Below, piece by piece: positions 7,542-17,197 of a DNA stretch of 64,000 bases. This DNA is from Haladaptatus sp. QDMS2 (GTDB lineage: Archaea > Halobacteriota > Halobacteria > Halobacteriales > Halococcaceae). The translations under genes and the position numbers were made by a program. The notes below the pieces were generated by a model. It saw nothing but the letters and a program-made list of their open reading frames with translations. It ran no database searches and had not been told where the DNA came from. The DNA lies in NCBI RefSeq assembly GCF_029338295.1, contig NZ_CP119791.1, positions 620,001 to 684,000 of the forward strand, given 5' to 3'. How positions within the stretch are numbered: position 1 is the stretch's first letter; every line of letters starts with the position of its first letter.

Positions 7542-9797
7542 TTAGTTGTTCTCCTGGGCGTCCACGACGGCCACGGATGCCAGATTCACGATGTCCTTGA
7601 CCTCGTCGCCGCGCTGGAGGACGTGGACAGGTTTGTTCATGCCGACGAGCATCGGCCCGATGGCCTCCGCGCCGCCGAGGCGCTGCAGTAGTTTGTACGC
7701 GATGTTCCCCGCCTCCAGATTTGGGAACACGAGTACGTTGGCCGACTTCTTCAGATCCGAGAACGAGTACGTCCCGTCGAGAATGCTCTTGACGACGGCG
7801 GTGTCGGCCTGCATCTCCCCGTCAACCGGGAAGTCCACGGTTGGGTCGGCGCGGAGCGTGCGGGCCGCGCGGCGGACCTTCGCCGTGCCCTCGTTGTCCA
7901 CCGAACCGAAGTTCGAGTACGAGAGCAGGGCCGCACGCGGTTCGACGTTGAAGCGGCGTGCGAGCGTCGCCGTGTGCTTGGTAATCTCTGCGAGCACTTC
8001 TTCGGTTGGGTCCAGATTGACCGTGGTGTCCACGCAGAAGATGACGCGGTTCTTGAACGTGAGCATGTACACCCCGGCGGCGTAGTTGGCGTCTTCTGCC
8101 GTGCCGATGACCTGCAGCGGCGGGCGCAGCGCGGAGGGGTAGTGGTGGGTGAGGCCGGTGAGCATCGCGTCGGCGTCGCCCATCTCGACCATCACGCTGC
8201 CGAGGTAGTTGCCGTCGGCGATGAGTTCGTCCGCCTCACGCCGGGTGACGCCCTTGCGCCGACGCAGTTCGTAGAGACGCTCTGCGTACGGTTTCAGGTT
8301 GCTCTCGTCTGGGTCCACGATTTCGGGTTCGAATTCGAGACCGAGACGCTGGGCGGTCTGCCAGATTTCCTCCTGACTGCCGATGAGGATTGGCTCCGCG
8401 ATGCCCTGCTCGACGAGCTGGTAGGCCGCACGCACCATCTTCTCGTCGTCGCCTTCTGCGAGGACGACGCGCTTTGGGTCGAGTTTCGCCTTGTTGAGGA
8501 CGACGCGCATCATCTCGCGGGACTTCCCGAGGCGCGCTTCGAGTTTCTCGACGTAGCGGTCGATGTCGAGGTCGATGCGAGCGGCGTCGCTCTTGATGGC
8601 CGCTTTCGCGACGGCCGGAGCCACCTCGAACAGCACGCGCGGGTCGACCGGTTTCGGAATGATGTAATCCGGGCCGAACTGAATCGGCTGGTCGCCGTAG
8701 GCCTTGACCACGGCGTCGGGGACGTCCTGTCGGGCGAGGCGGGCGAGGGCTTCTGCGGCGGCGACCTTCATCTCCTCGTTGATCTCGCTGGCGCGCACAT
8801 CGAGTGCGCCCCGGAAGATGAAGGGGAACCCGAGGACGTTGTTCACCTGATTCGGGTAGTCAGAGCGGCCCGTCGCCATAATCACCGTGTCCTGTCGGGC
8901 GTCTTTGGCGTCCTCGTAGGTGATTTCTGGGTCGGGGTTCGCCATCGCGAAGATGACAGGGTCGTTCGCCATCGACCGAACCATATCTTGGCTCACGATG
9001 CCGGCGACCGAGAGGCCGACGAACACGTCTGCGCCTTCCATCGCGTCGGCGAGGTCGCCCTCGGGGATGTCGCGGGCGAATTGGCGTTTGTACTGGTTCA
9101 CCTCGCCTGCCTCGGCACGTTGTTCGGTGATGATGCCCGAGGAATCGCACATGGTGATGTTCTCTTTTTTTGCGCCGAGTGAGACGTAGAACCGGGCGGT
9201 TGCGATGGCGCTCGCCCCAGCCCCGGAAAACACGATGTCGAGTTTGTCGATGTCCTTGCCCACCACGTCCGTCGCGTTGAGCAGGGCGGCCCCAGAGATG
9301 ATGGCCGTCCCGTGCTGGTCGTCGTGGAACACGGGGATGTTCATCTCCTTTCGCAGGCGCTCCTCGATGGTGAAACACTCGGGGGCCTTGATGTCCTCTA
9401 AGTTGATGCCCCCGAACGTCGGTTCCATCGCCTTCGTCGCGGCGATGATGGCCTCCGGGTCATCGAGGTCGAGTTCGATGTCGAAGACGTCGATGTCGGC
9501 GAACCGCTTGAACAGGACGCCCTTGCCCTCCATCACCGGTTTCGAGGCCTGTGCGCCGATGTCCCCAAGGCCGAGCACCGCAGACCCGTTCGACACCACG
9601 CCCACCATGTTCCCCTTCGCGGTGTAGGTGTAGGCGTCGTCGGGATTTTTCTCGATTTCGAGACACGGTGCGGCCACCCCGGGCGAGTACGCGAGGCTCA
9701 GGTCGCGTTGGGTGTTCGTTGGCTTTGTCGTCGAAATCTCCAGTTTGCCTGGCGGGTCGCGCTTGTGGTATGCGAGAGAATCCTCATCAAGTCCCAT
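7542..9797 (-). CDS. maeB: NADP-dependent malic enzyme (malic enzyme-phosphotransacetylase fusion)
   Basis: A 751-residue cytoplasmic enzyme that converts malate to pyruvate and CO2 with reduction of NAD(P). Residues 1 to about 430 form the malic enzyme domain. It shows the catalytic Tyr in [10 protein letters not shown], a Lys in YTAKGNMVG, the substrate/metal region [10 protein letters not shown] and the Rossmann motif [15 protein letters not shown]. Residues about 430-751 resemble phosphotransacetylase ([36 protein letters not shown]), the usual MaeB fusion. In known MaeB enzymes that domain is regulatory, sensing acetyl-CoA, rather than catalytic. A TATA-like CTTTTTAG lies about 28 bases upstream of the ATG. 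Confidence 0.95.
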   Translation of the reverse strand: MGLDEDSLAYHKRDPPGKLEISTTKPTNTQRDLSLAYSPGVAAPCLEIEKNPDDAYTYTAKGNMVGVVSNGSAVLGLGDIGAQASKPVMEGKGVLFKRFADIDVFDIELDLDDPEAIIAATKAMEPTFGGINLEDIKAPECFTIEERLRKEMNIPVFHDDQHGTAIISGAALLNATDVVGKDIDKLDIVFSGAGASAIATARFYVSLGAKKENITMCDSSGIITEQRAEAGEVNQYKRQFARDIPEGDLADAMEGADVFVGLSVAGIVSQDMVRSMANDPVIFAMANPDPEITYEDAKDARQDTVIMATGRSDYPNQVNNVLGFPFIFRGALDVRASEINEEMKVAAAEALARLARQDVPDAVVKAYGDQPIQFGPDYIIPKPVDPRVLFEVAPAVAKAAIKSDAARIDLDIDRYVEKLEARLGKSREMMRVVLNKAKLDPKRVVLAEGDDEKMVRAAYQLVEQGIAEPILIGSQEEIWQTAQRLGLEFEPEIVDPDESNLKPYAERLYELRRRKGVTRREADELIADGNYLGSVMVEMGDADAMLTGLTHHYPSALRPPLQVIGTAEDANYAAGVYMLTFKNRVIFCVDTTVNLDPTEEVLAEITKHTATLARRFNVEPRAALLSYSNFGSVDNEGTAKVRRAARTLRADPTVDFPVDGEMQADTAVVKSILDGTYSFSDLKKSANVLVFPNLEAGNIAYKLLQRLGGAEAIGPMLVGMNKPVHVLQRGDEVKDIVNLASVAVVDAQENN

Positions 9798-9882
9798 GGG
9801 TGTACTCCCGCAGGGTTCCCTAAAAAGCTATGCGAAGTCAGAGTTCGACGACTGTCGAAAACAGGGTGTGCCGCGGCAAACC

Positions 9883-10938
9883 TTACGCGAATCGGTCGTC
9901 GGTCGTGTCGCTATCGTCACCGTTCACGTCGCCCAGCGATTCTTCGTCATCCATCGGTCCGACTTCGTCCGTCGATTCATCTTCGGCCCGCACGGCCCGC
10001 CGCTGGGCCGGGATGAGGTCGAACTCGCCGTAAGAGTCGCCGAGCACGAACAGCGCGTAGTACCGGAAGAACACGGCAAATGGCACCTGCACGAACAGGA
10101 TGTAGAGCAACACCAGCAGTCCGAGCGGAATGGCCAGGATGACGAGGAAGGCGAGCACTGCGGTGCTCAGGCCACCTGCCGCCGTGAATATCCCGAAGCC
10201 GAGTAGTGCCGCGATGCCGAGTACGGGCAACAATACGACGGCGAGTGCGATGGCGGCGAGGATGCCCGCAGCAAAACCGAGCAACCACCGGAGAATAACG
10301 AAGAGACCGTACTGCTTCCACTGAGCACGAAGAATTGGCCAGAAACGCCGCCACCCGGCGATTACGCCGAGGTCTTCGCGCATCATCACGGGGACGACGA
10401 AGTCCGTGGTGAGCGTGAGCCCGATACCGAGCAAGAGCGCGATGATGAGCAAGAACGGAATCAGGAGGATGAGAAACAGCGGCGAGAAGGCGAAGATGAA
10501 CACTGCGCCGATTGCGAGAAACGGCGCGAGGATGAGCAAGACGAGGACGAGGGTGAACACGAACAGGCGCACGCCCTTTCCGAACCAGCGGTTGAACGGT
10601 CCGCGGATGCGGACTTCCTCGCTTCGCACGGCGTCCACGAAGACGAACTGGAAGACGGAACTCAACACTCCGAACAGAAGCGCGAGTAACCCGACGACGA
10701 CGCCGATGACGAGCACGATGGCGAGAATGTCACCCTGCCCGTCGATGGGTGGAATCTCGCCGCCCGGTGTGTCTCCGGCTGGAACCGAGAAGTTCGTGCC
10801 ACCCCCACCGCCGCTGACGCCGCCGATGAAGAAGACGATGAGCGCGAGTTTGAGCCACTTGCGGAAGTCGAACGGAAAGAGGAACTCTCGAGTCGCCTGA
10901 ATGGAGTCCTCGATCCCGTCGATAGCGTACCACGACAT
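9883..10938 (-). CDS. haloarchaeal multi-pass membrane protein
   Basis: About 351 residues. A conserved N-terminal cytoplasmic-looking segment (MSWYAIDGIEDSIQATREF) leads into a helix and a Gly-rich loop (GGVSGGGGGTNF). At least five further hydrophobic segments lie between residues 75 and 310, and the acidic C-terminal tail ends in repeated Asp residues. The pattern matches a family found in most haloarchaea with no known function. A GTG seven codons upstream could also start translation; I prefer the ATG at 10938 because the conserved segment begins there. Confidence 0.7.
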   Translation of the reverse strand: MSWYAIDGIEDSIQATREFLFPFDFRKWLKLALIVFFIGGVSGGGGGTNFSVPAGDTPGGEIPPIDGQGDILAIVLVIGVVVGLLALLFGVLSSVFQFVFVDAVRSEEVRIRGPFNRWFGKGVRLFVFTLVLVLLILAPFLAIGAVFIFAFSPLFLILLIPFLLIIALLLGIGLTLTTDFVVPVMMREDLGVIAGWRRFWPILRAQWKQYGLFVILRWLLGFAAGILAAIALAVVLLPVLGIAALLGFGIFTAAGGLSTAVLAFLVILAIPLGLLVLLYILFVQVPFAVFFRYYALFVLGDSYGEFDLIPAQRRAVRAEDESTDEVGPMDDEESLGDVNGDDSDTTDDRFA

Positions 10939-11029
10939 GTCAGGTGAATCAAAAGTCACGCAGGGGTAAGAAGCTACCCCTGACCCGACTCGGACACATC
11001 TAAGTACTACCGGGACTGAGTTCCGACCA

Positions 11030-11524
11030 ATGAACCTCCGTTACCGGCATCTGGCCGCCGTTACGGCGGGGCTGACCTACCTCCTCATCCTACTTGGGGT
11101 GTACACGAGTCTGATGGGCGCAGGAGCATCGTGCAGTTTGCAGTGGCCACTCTGTGACGGCGGCTTCCTGCCCCAGACCGCCGCCGGCTGGATCGAGTGG
11201 ACCCACCGACTGGTCGCGATGATAACCGGCTTCTTCATCCTCGGGACGGCCTACGGCGCGTGGAAGCACAAATCCGACCCACGCCTGAAGAAGGCCACCG
11301 CCGTCGCGACGGTGTTTCTCCCGACGCAGATTCTGCTCGGCGCAGTCACGGTGAAGGGCTACATCTGGTTCGGCAACATCCAGCACCTCGTCGTGCTCGC
11401 CCACCACGGAACGGCGATGATTATCTTCGCCGCAACCGTGGCCACGACGGCCTGGGCCTATTCGGCTGACAGGAGCGAGAAAACCACGGTTCCGTCACGC
11501 AATTCTGCCCCTGCAGACGACTAA
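11030..11524 (+). CDS. ctaA: COX15/CtaA-family heme A synthase-like protein
   Basis: A 164-residue membrane protein with four hydrophobic segments, corresponding to one half of bacterial CtaA, as in other archaea. Family features are the first helix TYLLILLGVYTSLMGAG, the ClassII-like Cys pair in SCSLQWPLCDGG, the heme-ligand His in IEWTHRLVAMITGFF, and a second His in VVLAHHGTAMII. CtaA oxidises heme O to heme A for cytochrome oxidase; half-size archaeal forms probably work as dimers. No cytochrome oxidase genes are nearby. The hydrophilic tail after the last helix is poorly conserved. Confidence 0.85.
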   Translation: MNLRYRHLAAVTAGLTYLLILLGVYTSLMGAGASCSLQWPLCDGGFLPQTAAGWIEWTHRLVAMITGFFILGTAYGAWKHKSDPRLKKATAVATVFLPTQILLGAVTVKGYIWFGNIQHLVVLAHHGTAMIIFAATVATTAWAYSADRSEKTTVPSRNSAPADD

Positions 11525-11566
11525 CATCACGAAACGTTATTATCTGTCAGGTGGCCTTTTTACTGC

Positions 11567-12421
11567 ATGGACCGCAAGGTAGCTGCTGACATGGATCGCC
11601 GCGCATATCTGAAACTCGTCGGAGCCGGCGGAGCCGCCGGAATGATGGGTCTCGCTGGCTGTACCGGTGGCGGTGGGGACGGCACCCCGACCACGACCAC
11701 GACCGAAGACGGTGGCAACGGAACCACGACCACTGGTGACGGAAACGGCGACGTGACGACTATTACGCCCGGCACCGCGCCCGGATTCGCCCCCTTCGAG
11801 TTCAAGCAAGGCGACGAACTGGTCGGCTTCGACATCGACCTGACCGCGGCCGTCGTGGAGAACATGGACGGCTACGAACTCGGTGAGTGGCAGGAGTTCG
11901 AGTTCGCGTCGCTCATCCCCGCGCTCACGAGCGAGAACATCGACCTCATCGCCGCCGCGATGACGATAAACGACGAACGTAAACAGACGATTGCGTTCTC
12001 CGACCCCTACTACGAGGCAGACCAGTCGGTGCTCGTCGCCGCTGGCGGTGACTTCTCGCCGTCCTCGCTCGACGACCTGAACGGCCACCCGGTCGGGGCA
12101 CAGAAGGGGACCACTGGCGAATCCATCGTTCAGGAACAGGTTCCGGACGCAACCTACCGCGGCTACGACAACTACGTCCTCGCGGTGCGTGACCTCGAGA
12201 ACGGCAACGTAGACGCCGTCGTGCTCGACAAGCCGGTCGCCGAAAACTTCGCCTCGAACTCCAACGTCGAAGTCGCGTTCGTCGAGGAAACCGGCGAACA
12301 GTACGGCCTTGGTGTGCGCCAGGATTCAGACTTCCTCGACGCGCTCAATCAGGCGCTCGCCACCGTGCAGGACGACGGCACCTACGACGAACTCGTGAAC
12401 AAGTGGTTCGGACAGGAATAA
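11567..12421 (+). CDS. amino acid ABC transporter substrate-binding lipoprotein
   Basis: A 284-residue exported protein of the type 3 periplasmic-binding family (polar/basic amino acids). The N-terminus has a Tat-like DRRAYLKLVGAGG followed by the lipobox LAGC, so the mature protein should be a lipid-anchored binding protein on the cell surface. A Thr/Gly-rich spacer (about residues 38-65) is typical of haloarchaea. The binding domain begins near GTAPGFAPFEF, with FDIDLTAAVVENM and MTINDERKQTIAFSDPYYEA as family signatures. An alternative ATG at 11591 would start directly before the Tat motif. It is the first gene of a four-gene importer operon. Confidence 0.9.
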   Translation: MDRKVAADMDRRAYLKLVGAGGAAGMMGLAGCTGGGGDGTPTTTTTEDGGNGTTTTGDGNGDVTTITPGTAPGFAPFEFKQGDELVGFDIDLTAAVVENMDGYELGEWQEFEFASLIPALTSENIDLIAAAMTINDERKQTIAFSDPYYEADQSVLVAAGGDFSPSSLDDLNGHPVGAQKGTTGESIVQEQVPDATYRGYDNYVLAVRDLENGNVDAVVLDKPVAENFASNSNVEVAFVEETGEQYGLGVRQDSDFLDALNQALATVQDDGTYDELVNKWFGQE

Positions 12422-12429
12422 GCCAGTAG

Positions 12430-13122
12430 ATGACAGCCACAGCCCCTATCTTGCAGGCGAGTGACTGGGCGTTCATCGCCGAGAACGCCGAGTTTATCAT
12501 CGATGGGCTGGTGGTCACGATTCTGCTTACACTTTCGAGTATCACACTCGGGTTCCTCATCGGTTTTCCAGCTGGAGCCATCGAAGTGTACGGAAGCGGC
12601 CCGCTCAAGTGGGCCGTCGAGACGGCGGGTGTCGTCATTCGCGGCATCCCAATCGTCGTCATCCTCGTGTACATTTTCTTCGTGCTCTCGCTGAGTAACG
12701 ACCCCTTCTGGGCGGCGACAATCGGGCTCGGCCTCCGTGGTGGGGCATATCAGTCGCAGATTTTCCGCGGTGCGTTCCAGAGCGTGTCGACCGGACAGAT
12801 GGAAGCCGCGCGGTCGATTGGCCTCTCGCGTCTGCAGGCGATTCGCCACGTCATCGTCCCGCAGGCGCTCCGTCGGAGCGTCCCCGGATTCCAGAACGAG
12901 TTCACCATCGTGCTGAAAGACACGAGTGTCGCACTCGTGGTGGGGCTCTCCGAGATGCTCACGCGCGGCCGGGACCTCTACCTCCAGCCAGAGGGTGGGT
13001 CTGCCGTGCTCGAAGTGTTCTTGACCATCAGCGCCATCTACTTCGTCCTCACGTTCGTGACCAACCGCAGCCTCGACAAACTCAACGATTACTATGCAAT
13101 TCCCGGAGGGAACTCACGATGA
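12430..13122 (+). CDS. amino acid ABC transporter permease
   Basis: A 230-residue inner membrane permease of the His/Glu/Gln/Arg type with about five transmembrane segments. The ATPase-contact (EAA) loop is near residues 117-140 (MEAARSIGLSRLQAIRHVIVPQA). It forms a channel with the second permease at 13868-14848. It begins eight bases after the binding-protein stop and overlaps the ATPase gene by four bases (ATGA), showing translational coupling. Confidence 0.92.
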   Translation: MTATAPILQASDWAFIAENAEFIIDGLVVTILLTLSSITLGFLIGFPAGAIEVYGSGPLKWAVETAGVVIRGIPIVVILVYIFFVLSLSNDPFWAATIGLGLRGGAYQSQIFRGAFQSVSTGQMEAARSIGLSRLQAIRHVIVPQALRRSVPGFQNEFTIVLKDTSVALVVGLSEMLTRGRDLYLQPEGGSAVLEVFLTISAIYFVLTFVTNRSLDKLNDYYAIPGGNSR

Positions 13123-13871
13123 CTGACCCACTGCTTCGCGTCGAAAACATCTCTAAGTCCTACGGCGACGAGGAGGTGCTTCGCGACATTAGCTTCGAGA
13201 TGGACGCCGGTGACGTCGAAGTGCTCATCGGGCCGTCAGGCAGCGGGAAGTCTACGATGCTTCGGTGTGTGAACCGCCTCACCGAAATCGACTCAGGTGC
13301 TATCTATCTGGACGGCGAGGAAGTCACCGCACCCGGCTACGACGTGAACAAACTCCGCCGCGAAGTGGGCATGGTGTTCCAGGACTTCAACCTCTTTGCC
13401 CACCTCAAAGCCCGCGAGAACATCACGCTTGGCCTGCGGAAAGTCCGCGGCATGAGCAAGGAAGAGGCGAACGAACGGGCGATGCGACACTTAGAGCAAG
13501 TCGGTCTCGCCAATCAGGCGGACTCCTACCCGGCGCAACTCTCCGGCGGGCAGAAACAGCGCGTCGGCATCGCCCGGGCGCTCGCGATGGACCCAAAACT
13601 CATGTTGTTCGACGAACCGACGAGTGCACTCGACCCCGAACTCATCGGCGAGGTGCTCGCCGTCATGCGAAAACTCGCAGAAGAGGGCATGACCATGCTC
13701 GTTGTCACCCACGAGATGAGCTTCGCGCGTGAAGTGGCCTCCGGCATCTCGTTTCTCGCCGGTGGCTCGCTCGTCGAGCGCGGCCCACCCGAACAGCTGT
13801 TCAGGAACCCGGAACACGAACGCACCCGTCAGTTCCTGAGCCGCCTCTCGACGACGGAGTCACACGGATGA
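13119..13871 (+). CDS. amino acid ABC transporter ATP-binding protein
   Basis: A 250-residue ATPase that powers the importer. Visible motifs in order are Walker A GPSGSGKST (near residue 38), Q-loop VFQDFNLF, signature LSGGQKQRVGIAR (near 140), Walker B LMLFDEPTSALD and the switch His in VVTHEM. The closest known group is GlnQ/HisP-like ATPases. It is translationally coupled on both sides: its ATG overlaps the upstream stop and its stop overlaps the downstream ATG, each by four bases. Confidence 0.94.
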   Translation: MTDPLLRVENISKSYGDEEVLRDISFEMDAGDVEVLIGPSGSGKSTMLRCVNRLTEIDSGAIYLDGEEVTAPGYDVNKLRREVGMVFQDFNLFAHLKARENITLGLRKVRGMSKEEANERAMRHLEQVGLANQADSYPAQLSGGQKQRVGIARALAMDPKLMLFDEPTSALDPELIGEVLAVMRKLAEEGMTMLVVTHEMSFAREVASGISFLAGGSLVERGPPEQLFRNPEHERTRQFLSRLSTTESHG

Positions 13872-14848
13872 GCGACGCGGCGACCCGCCGAAACCGCCGC
13901 CAACTTCTCGGGCGAACAGGCCGACTGCTCGCCCTCGCCGTTGGCGTCCTCTTCTGGGGGTGGCTCATTGCCCGCTGGCTGAACGCGTGGCTGTTCTCCG
14001 GCGTGACGGGCATCGGCCCCGACGAGCCGTTCGTCTCACCCGGCATCTTCGCTGGCCTCGCGGAGACGTTCACCTCGACGGCCGCCATGCTCGGCCCGTT
14101 CGGCGGGCCGGTGAACCTCGTCGGCGAGTTGTTCCTCTACGCCGCCCAGACGCCGCAGGGACTTCCGCAACTCGCCGGTGCGGTGTGGCTCACCATCGTC
14201 CTCACCGTCCTCGGCCTCGCGTTCGGTCTCGTCATCGCGATTCCCCTCTCGGTCGCCCGCGTCTACGGCGGCCCATTCGCTCGGGGTATTGCACTTGGCT
14301 ACATCGAGTTGATTCGCGGGACGCCGCTGCTCGCACAGTTGTTCGTCCTCCACTTCGGGACGGGGCTTTCGGGTTTCATCCGCGAGTTCCCCGGCGTCGG
14401 CCAGAGCATCATCCCCGACCAGTTCGTCTGGGTGGCCATCATCGGCTTTACCATCAACAGCGCGGCGTATCAGGCCGAGTATATCCGGTCTGCGCTGCTC
14501 TCGGTCGAAGCCGGCCAGCTGACGGCGGCCAGAGCGGTCGGCCTCTCGCAACTCGAAGCGATTCGCTACGTCGTGCTTCCACAGGGGCTTCGCTTTGCGA
14601 TTCCTGGCTGGTCGAACGAGTTCGTCTACCTCATCAAGTACTCCTCGCTCGCGGCGTTCATCACCGTCCCCGAACTGTTCTTCACCTCCCAGGAACTCGC
14701 AACGGTCGGCTATCAGATTACCGTCGTCTACACGCTGGCGGCGCTCATCTATCTCGCGCTCGTCCTCTCTGCGTCGAAGCTGATGGGACGGGTCGAAGCA
14801 GTCGTCTCGATTCCGGGACTTGGGCACGTCGAAGGACGAACCCACTGA
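13868..14848 (+). CDS. amino acid ABC transporter permease, extended N-terminus
   Basis: A 326-residue membrane permease of the same family as the protein from 12430. It carries the EAA-type loop LTAARAVGLSQLEAIRYVVLPQG near residue 220. It is longer because of an N-terminal extension with an extra hydrophobic segment (LLALAVGVLFWGWLIARW) and an external-looking loop before the permease core starts near residue 90. The two unlike permeases make a heteromeric channel, a common arrangement. The gene converges with rfcL, 11 bases from its stop. Confidence 0.92.
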   Translation: MSDAATRRNRRQLLGRTGRLLALAVGVLFWGWLIARWLNAWLFSGVTGIGPDEPFVSPGIFAGLAETFTSTAAMLGPFGGPVNLVGELFLYAAQTPQGLPQLAGAVWLTIVLTVLGLAFGLVIAIPLSVARVYGGPFARGIALGYIELIRGTPLLAQLFVLHFGTGLSGFIREFPGVGQSIIPDQFVWVAIIGFTINSAAYQAEYIRSALLSVEAGQLTAARAVGLSQLEAIRYVVLPQGLRFAIPGWSNEFVYLIKYSSLAAFITVPELFFTSQELATVGYQITVVYTLAALIYLALVLSASKLMGRVEAVVSIPGLGHVEGRTH

Positions 14849-14859
14849 CCTCTTTCGTT

Positions 14860-16296
14860 TTAGAAGAAATCAGAGAGGCCAGACTGGGAGTCTGAACTCT
14901 CTTTCTCGCTGTCGTCGTCCGCGCTCGCTTCGTCTTCTTCGTCAGCCGTCTCCTCGTCTGCTTCCGGTTCCATCTCGGTGCGGTGTGCGCCCTCGAACGC
15001 CCCTCCCGAGTGCTCGACTGCCTGTGCTTCCTTCAGTTCTTCTGCGTCTTCGATGATGCCCTGGACCTTGTTCGTGTCCTTGCCACTGCCCGTGAGGAAG
15101 GAGAGGTGGTCTGCGTCGAGGTTGTACCGCGCTGCAACTGCCACCGTCAGGTCTCGGTTCTTGCAGTGGTAGGTCATCCCCGCGAGATACGGCAGGATGT
15201 CCCGGCGGGCGGTGCCCATCGAGACGCCGCTCGTCTCGGCGATTTTCTGGGCGATGTAGTCACGCTTGTTCCGGGTGCCCTTCGAGCGACCGAGTTTCGA
15301 CCAGTAACTCGGCGGTCCGTAGCGCGTCCACCCGCCTTTCGTGCCGTTGCGCGAGGCGGCGACGCCCGCCGTCATGTTGTCGCCCGCGTAGCGCCAGTAG
15401 GAGTAGTTCTGGGTCTTGCGAACCCGCCCGAGCCAGATGTCCGCCTTTCCGAGGTGGTCGTAGGCGTCTGCGAGTTCCTCGCCCGCGTAGTCTTTGGGCA
15501 TGTTGTCCTCGATCCAGTTGATGAGGTCGTCGGGCGTCTCGTCTACGTCGTAGGACTGTTTGAGCGCCTCCTCCGCGCCGAGCTTCTTGATAACGTTGTC
15601 GAGGTAGTCGAAGATGCCCGTAGACCGGTCGCGCTCGCCCGTGACGACCTTGTCCGCGGTCAGGCGGTCGGTCGATTCGGCGAGTGCCTGCAGGTCGTTT
15701 ACCGCCCCACGGAGGTCGCCCTTGTTCGCCTCCGCTATCTTTTCGAGCGCCTCGTCCTCGAACTCGACGTCCTCCTTGCGACAGATGTCCCGGAGGACGG
15801 GCACGATAGAGCGCATCCGCACGTCGCGAAACTGGATGTTCTCACAGGCGTTGCGAAGCGAGTTCGACATGTCGTAGTACTCGTTGGCGATGAGCACCAT
15901 GGGCTGGCTCGCTTCCTTTACGAGCCGCGTGAGCGCCCGCGCCCCGCCGCGGTCTGCGTTGCCGTGGATGTTGTCGGCTTCGTCTAAGATGATGAGTCGT
16001 CGCTCCGCCGCGCCCGTCTGGGTGAGCGTTCCGCTCTTTGCGGCCTCGCCCGCGACCCGCTCGATGACGCTCGCCGTCCGCTGGTCAGAGGCGTTGAGTT
16101 CGATGGTGTCCCACCCGAAGTCCGCGGCGAGCGCGTGGACCGCGGACGTCTTGCCGACGCCGGGACTGCCGTGGACGATGGCGGCTTTCCGGTGTGAGTC
16201 CCAGCCCTGTGCCCACTCCTTGAGTTCGGTTCTGGCACTGTCGTTGCCGCGAACTTCAGAAAGCGTCTTCGGGCGGTACTTCTCCGTCCAATCCAT
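14860..16296 (-). CDS. rfcL: replication factor C large subunit
   Basis: A 478-residue clamp-loader subunit that opens the PCNA ring onto primed DNA together with RfcS. It starts with the family's MDWTEKYRPKTLSEVRGND. Walker A is GSPGVGKTSA near residue 45 and the DEAD-type Walker B is LIILDEADN near 105. A collar domain follows, then a long acidic Glu/Asp-rich tail from about residue 430. The last residues QSGLSDFF fit a PCNA-interacting PIP box (Q-x-x-L-x-x-F-F). Upstream in-frame codons back to 16434 lack this composition, so the ATG at 16296 is clear. RfcS is not in the window. Confidence 0.95.
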   Translation of the reverse strand: MDWTEKYRPKTLSEVRGNDSARTELKEWAQGWDSHRKAAIVHGSPGVGKTSAVHALAADFGWDTIELNASDQRTASVIERVAGEAAKSGTLTQTGAAERRLIILDEADNIHGNADRGGARALTRLVKEASQPMVLIANEYYDMSNSLRNACENIQFRDVRMRSIVPVLRDICRKEDVEFEDEALEKIAEANKGDLRGAVNDLQALAESTDRLTADKVVTGERDRSTGIFDYLDNVIKKLGAEEALKQSYDVDETPDDLINWIEDNMPKDYAGEELADAYDHLGKADIWLGRVRKTQNYSYWRYAGDNMTAGVAASRNGTKGGWTRYGPPSYWSKLGRSKGTRNKRDYIAQKIAETSGVSMGTARRDILPYLAGMTYHCKNRDLTVAVAARYNLDADHLSFLTGSGKDTNKVQGIIEDAEELKEAQAVEHSGGAFEGAHRTEMEPEADEETADEEDEASADDDSEKESSDSQSGLSDFF

Positions 16297-16375
16297 TGAC
16301 GCAGGGTACGCGCGAGCGGCGTTTAGTGGTTGCGGAGTCCCGGTTACCCACCCGAAAAAACAGTGTCCGCGCTGT

Positions 16376-17011
16376 TCAGACCGCTGGCGTCGCGTCCGCG
16401 CGGAGTTGTGCGCCGAGGGCGACCCACGCCGCACCGAAGGGCGCGCCGAATGCGAGCCACGCGAGGTCGATTCCGATGACGGTTCCGAGCGCGCTCAGAG
16501 CGACGAGCCCACCGATGAACAGGGGCAGGTTGACGACGAGCAGACCCGCACCGAGGCGCGAGACGCCAGCACGCCAGAGGACGATGCCGTAACCCGTCGC
16601 GAGGATGAGCGTGGCGAACATCGCGAGTCCCCAGATAGTCCCGCCGAGCGTCGCGCCCTCCTGGGTGGGGTCGACGAGCGTCGGGGCCAGGACGTTCATC
16701 GCGCTGCCGACGATCATGGTCGCGAGCGTGAGCGTTATGAGGTAGACGAGCGCCGTCCCGACCCGACCGTACTGCTGGCTAAAGCGGGAGTGGACCGCCC
16801 AGAGGCCGACTGCGATGAGGCCGTAGGCCGTGATGGCGACGAGGCCGAGCAGCCAGTAGAGCGACCCACCCGGCGAAATCGCCGGAATCGTGTTTTCGAG
16901 ATAGGTGAGCGCGTAGAGAACGCCGCCCACGATGGCCGCGAGGGCAGCGATGCGCACCCGGTCTGTCGTCCACGCGGACGACGGAAGGGTGACTGATTCG
17001 GTTTGAACCAT
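16376..17011 (-). CDS. six-helix membrane protein of unknown function
   Basis: A 211-residue integral membrane protein with about six hydrophobic segments and very short loops. The first begins at IAALAAIVGGVLYALTYL and the last ends near LAFGAPFGAAWVALGAQL. A short hydrophilic N-terminus precedes the first helix. I see no catalytic motif or known family signature; the topology resembles small DUF membrane proteins common in haloarchaea. It sits upstream of rfcL on the same strand, 79 bases away. An AT-rich run at 17085-17110 may be its promoter. Confidence 0.7.
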   Translation of the reverse strand: MVQTESVTLPSSAWTTDRVRIAALAAIVGGVLYALTYLENTIPAISPGGSLYWLLGLVAITAYGLIAVGLWAVHSRFSQQYGRVGTALVYLITLTLATMIVGSAMNVLAPTLVDPTQEGATLGGTIWGLAMFATLILATGYGIVLWRAGVSRLGAGLLVVNLPLFIGGLVALSALGTVIGIDLAWLAFGAPFGAAWVALGAQLRADATPAV

Positions 17012-17197
17012 AGTGAAACCTCTGTGCCCGACTCGGGAGTCGCGTTTCAGTACCCGACCACCGTTCGAGTCACCGTGAATATCTACCGCTCAGATAATAA
17101 ACACTATTCTCGATTTTTGACCCGATACGGGAGAATTCGGCGTTTTCGGGGGCTAGCGCCTGTCCTGAGCGCGTCGCGTCCACTCCACCCGAGCGAG

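Noticed and set aside
7974-9182. A 402-codon plus-strand frame inside the malic enzyme gene
   Set aside because: Its composition (His, Arg and Val-rich) mirrors the opposite strand of maeB, which has full catalytic motifs. It is a shadow frame.
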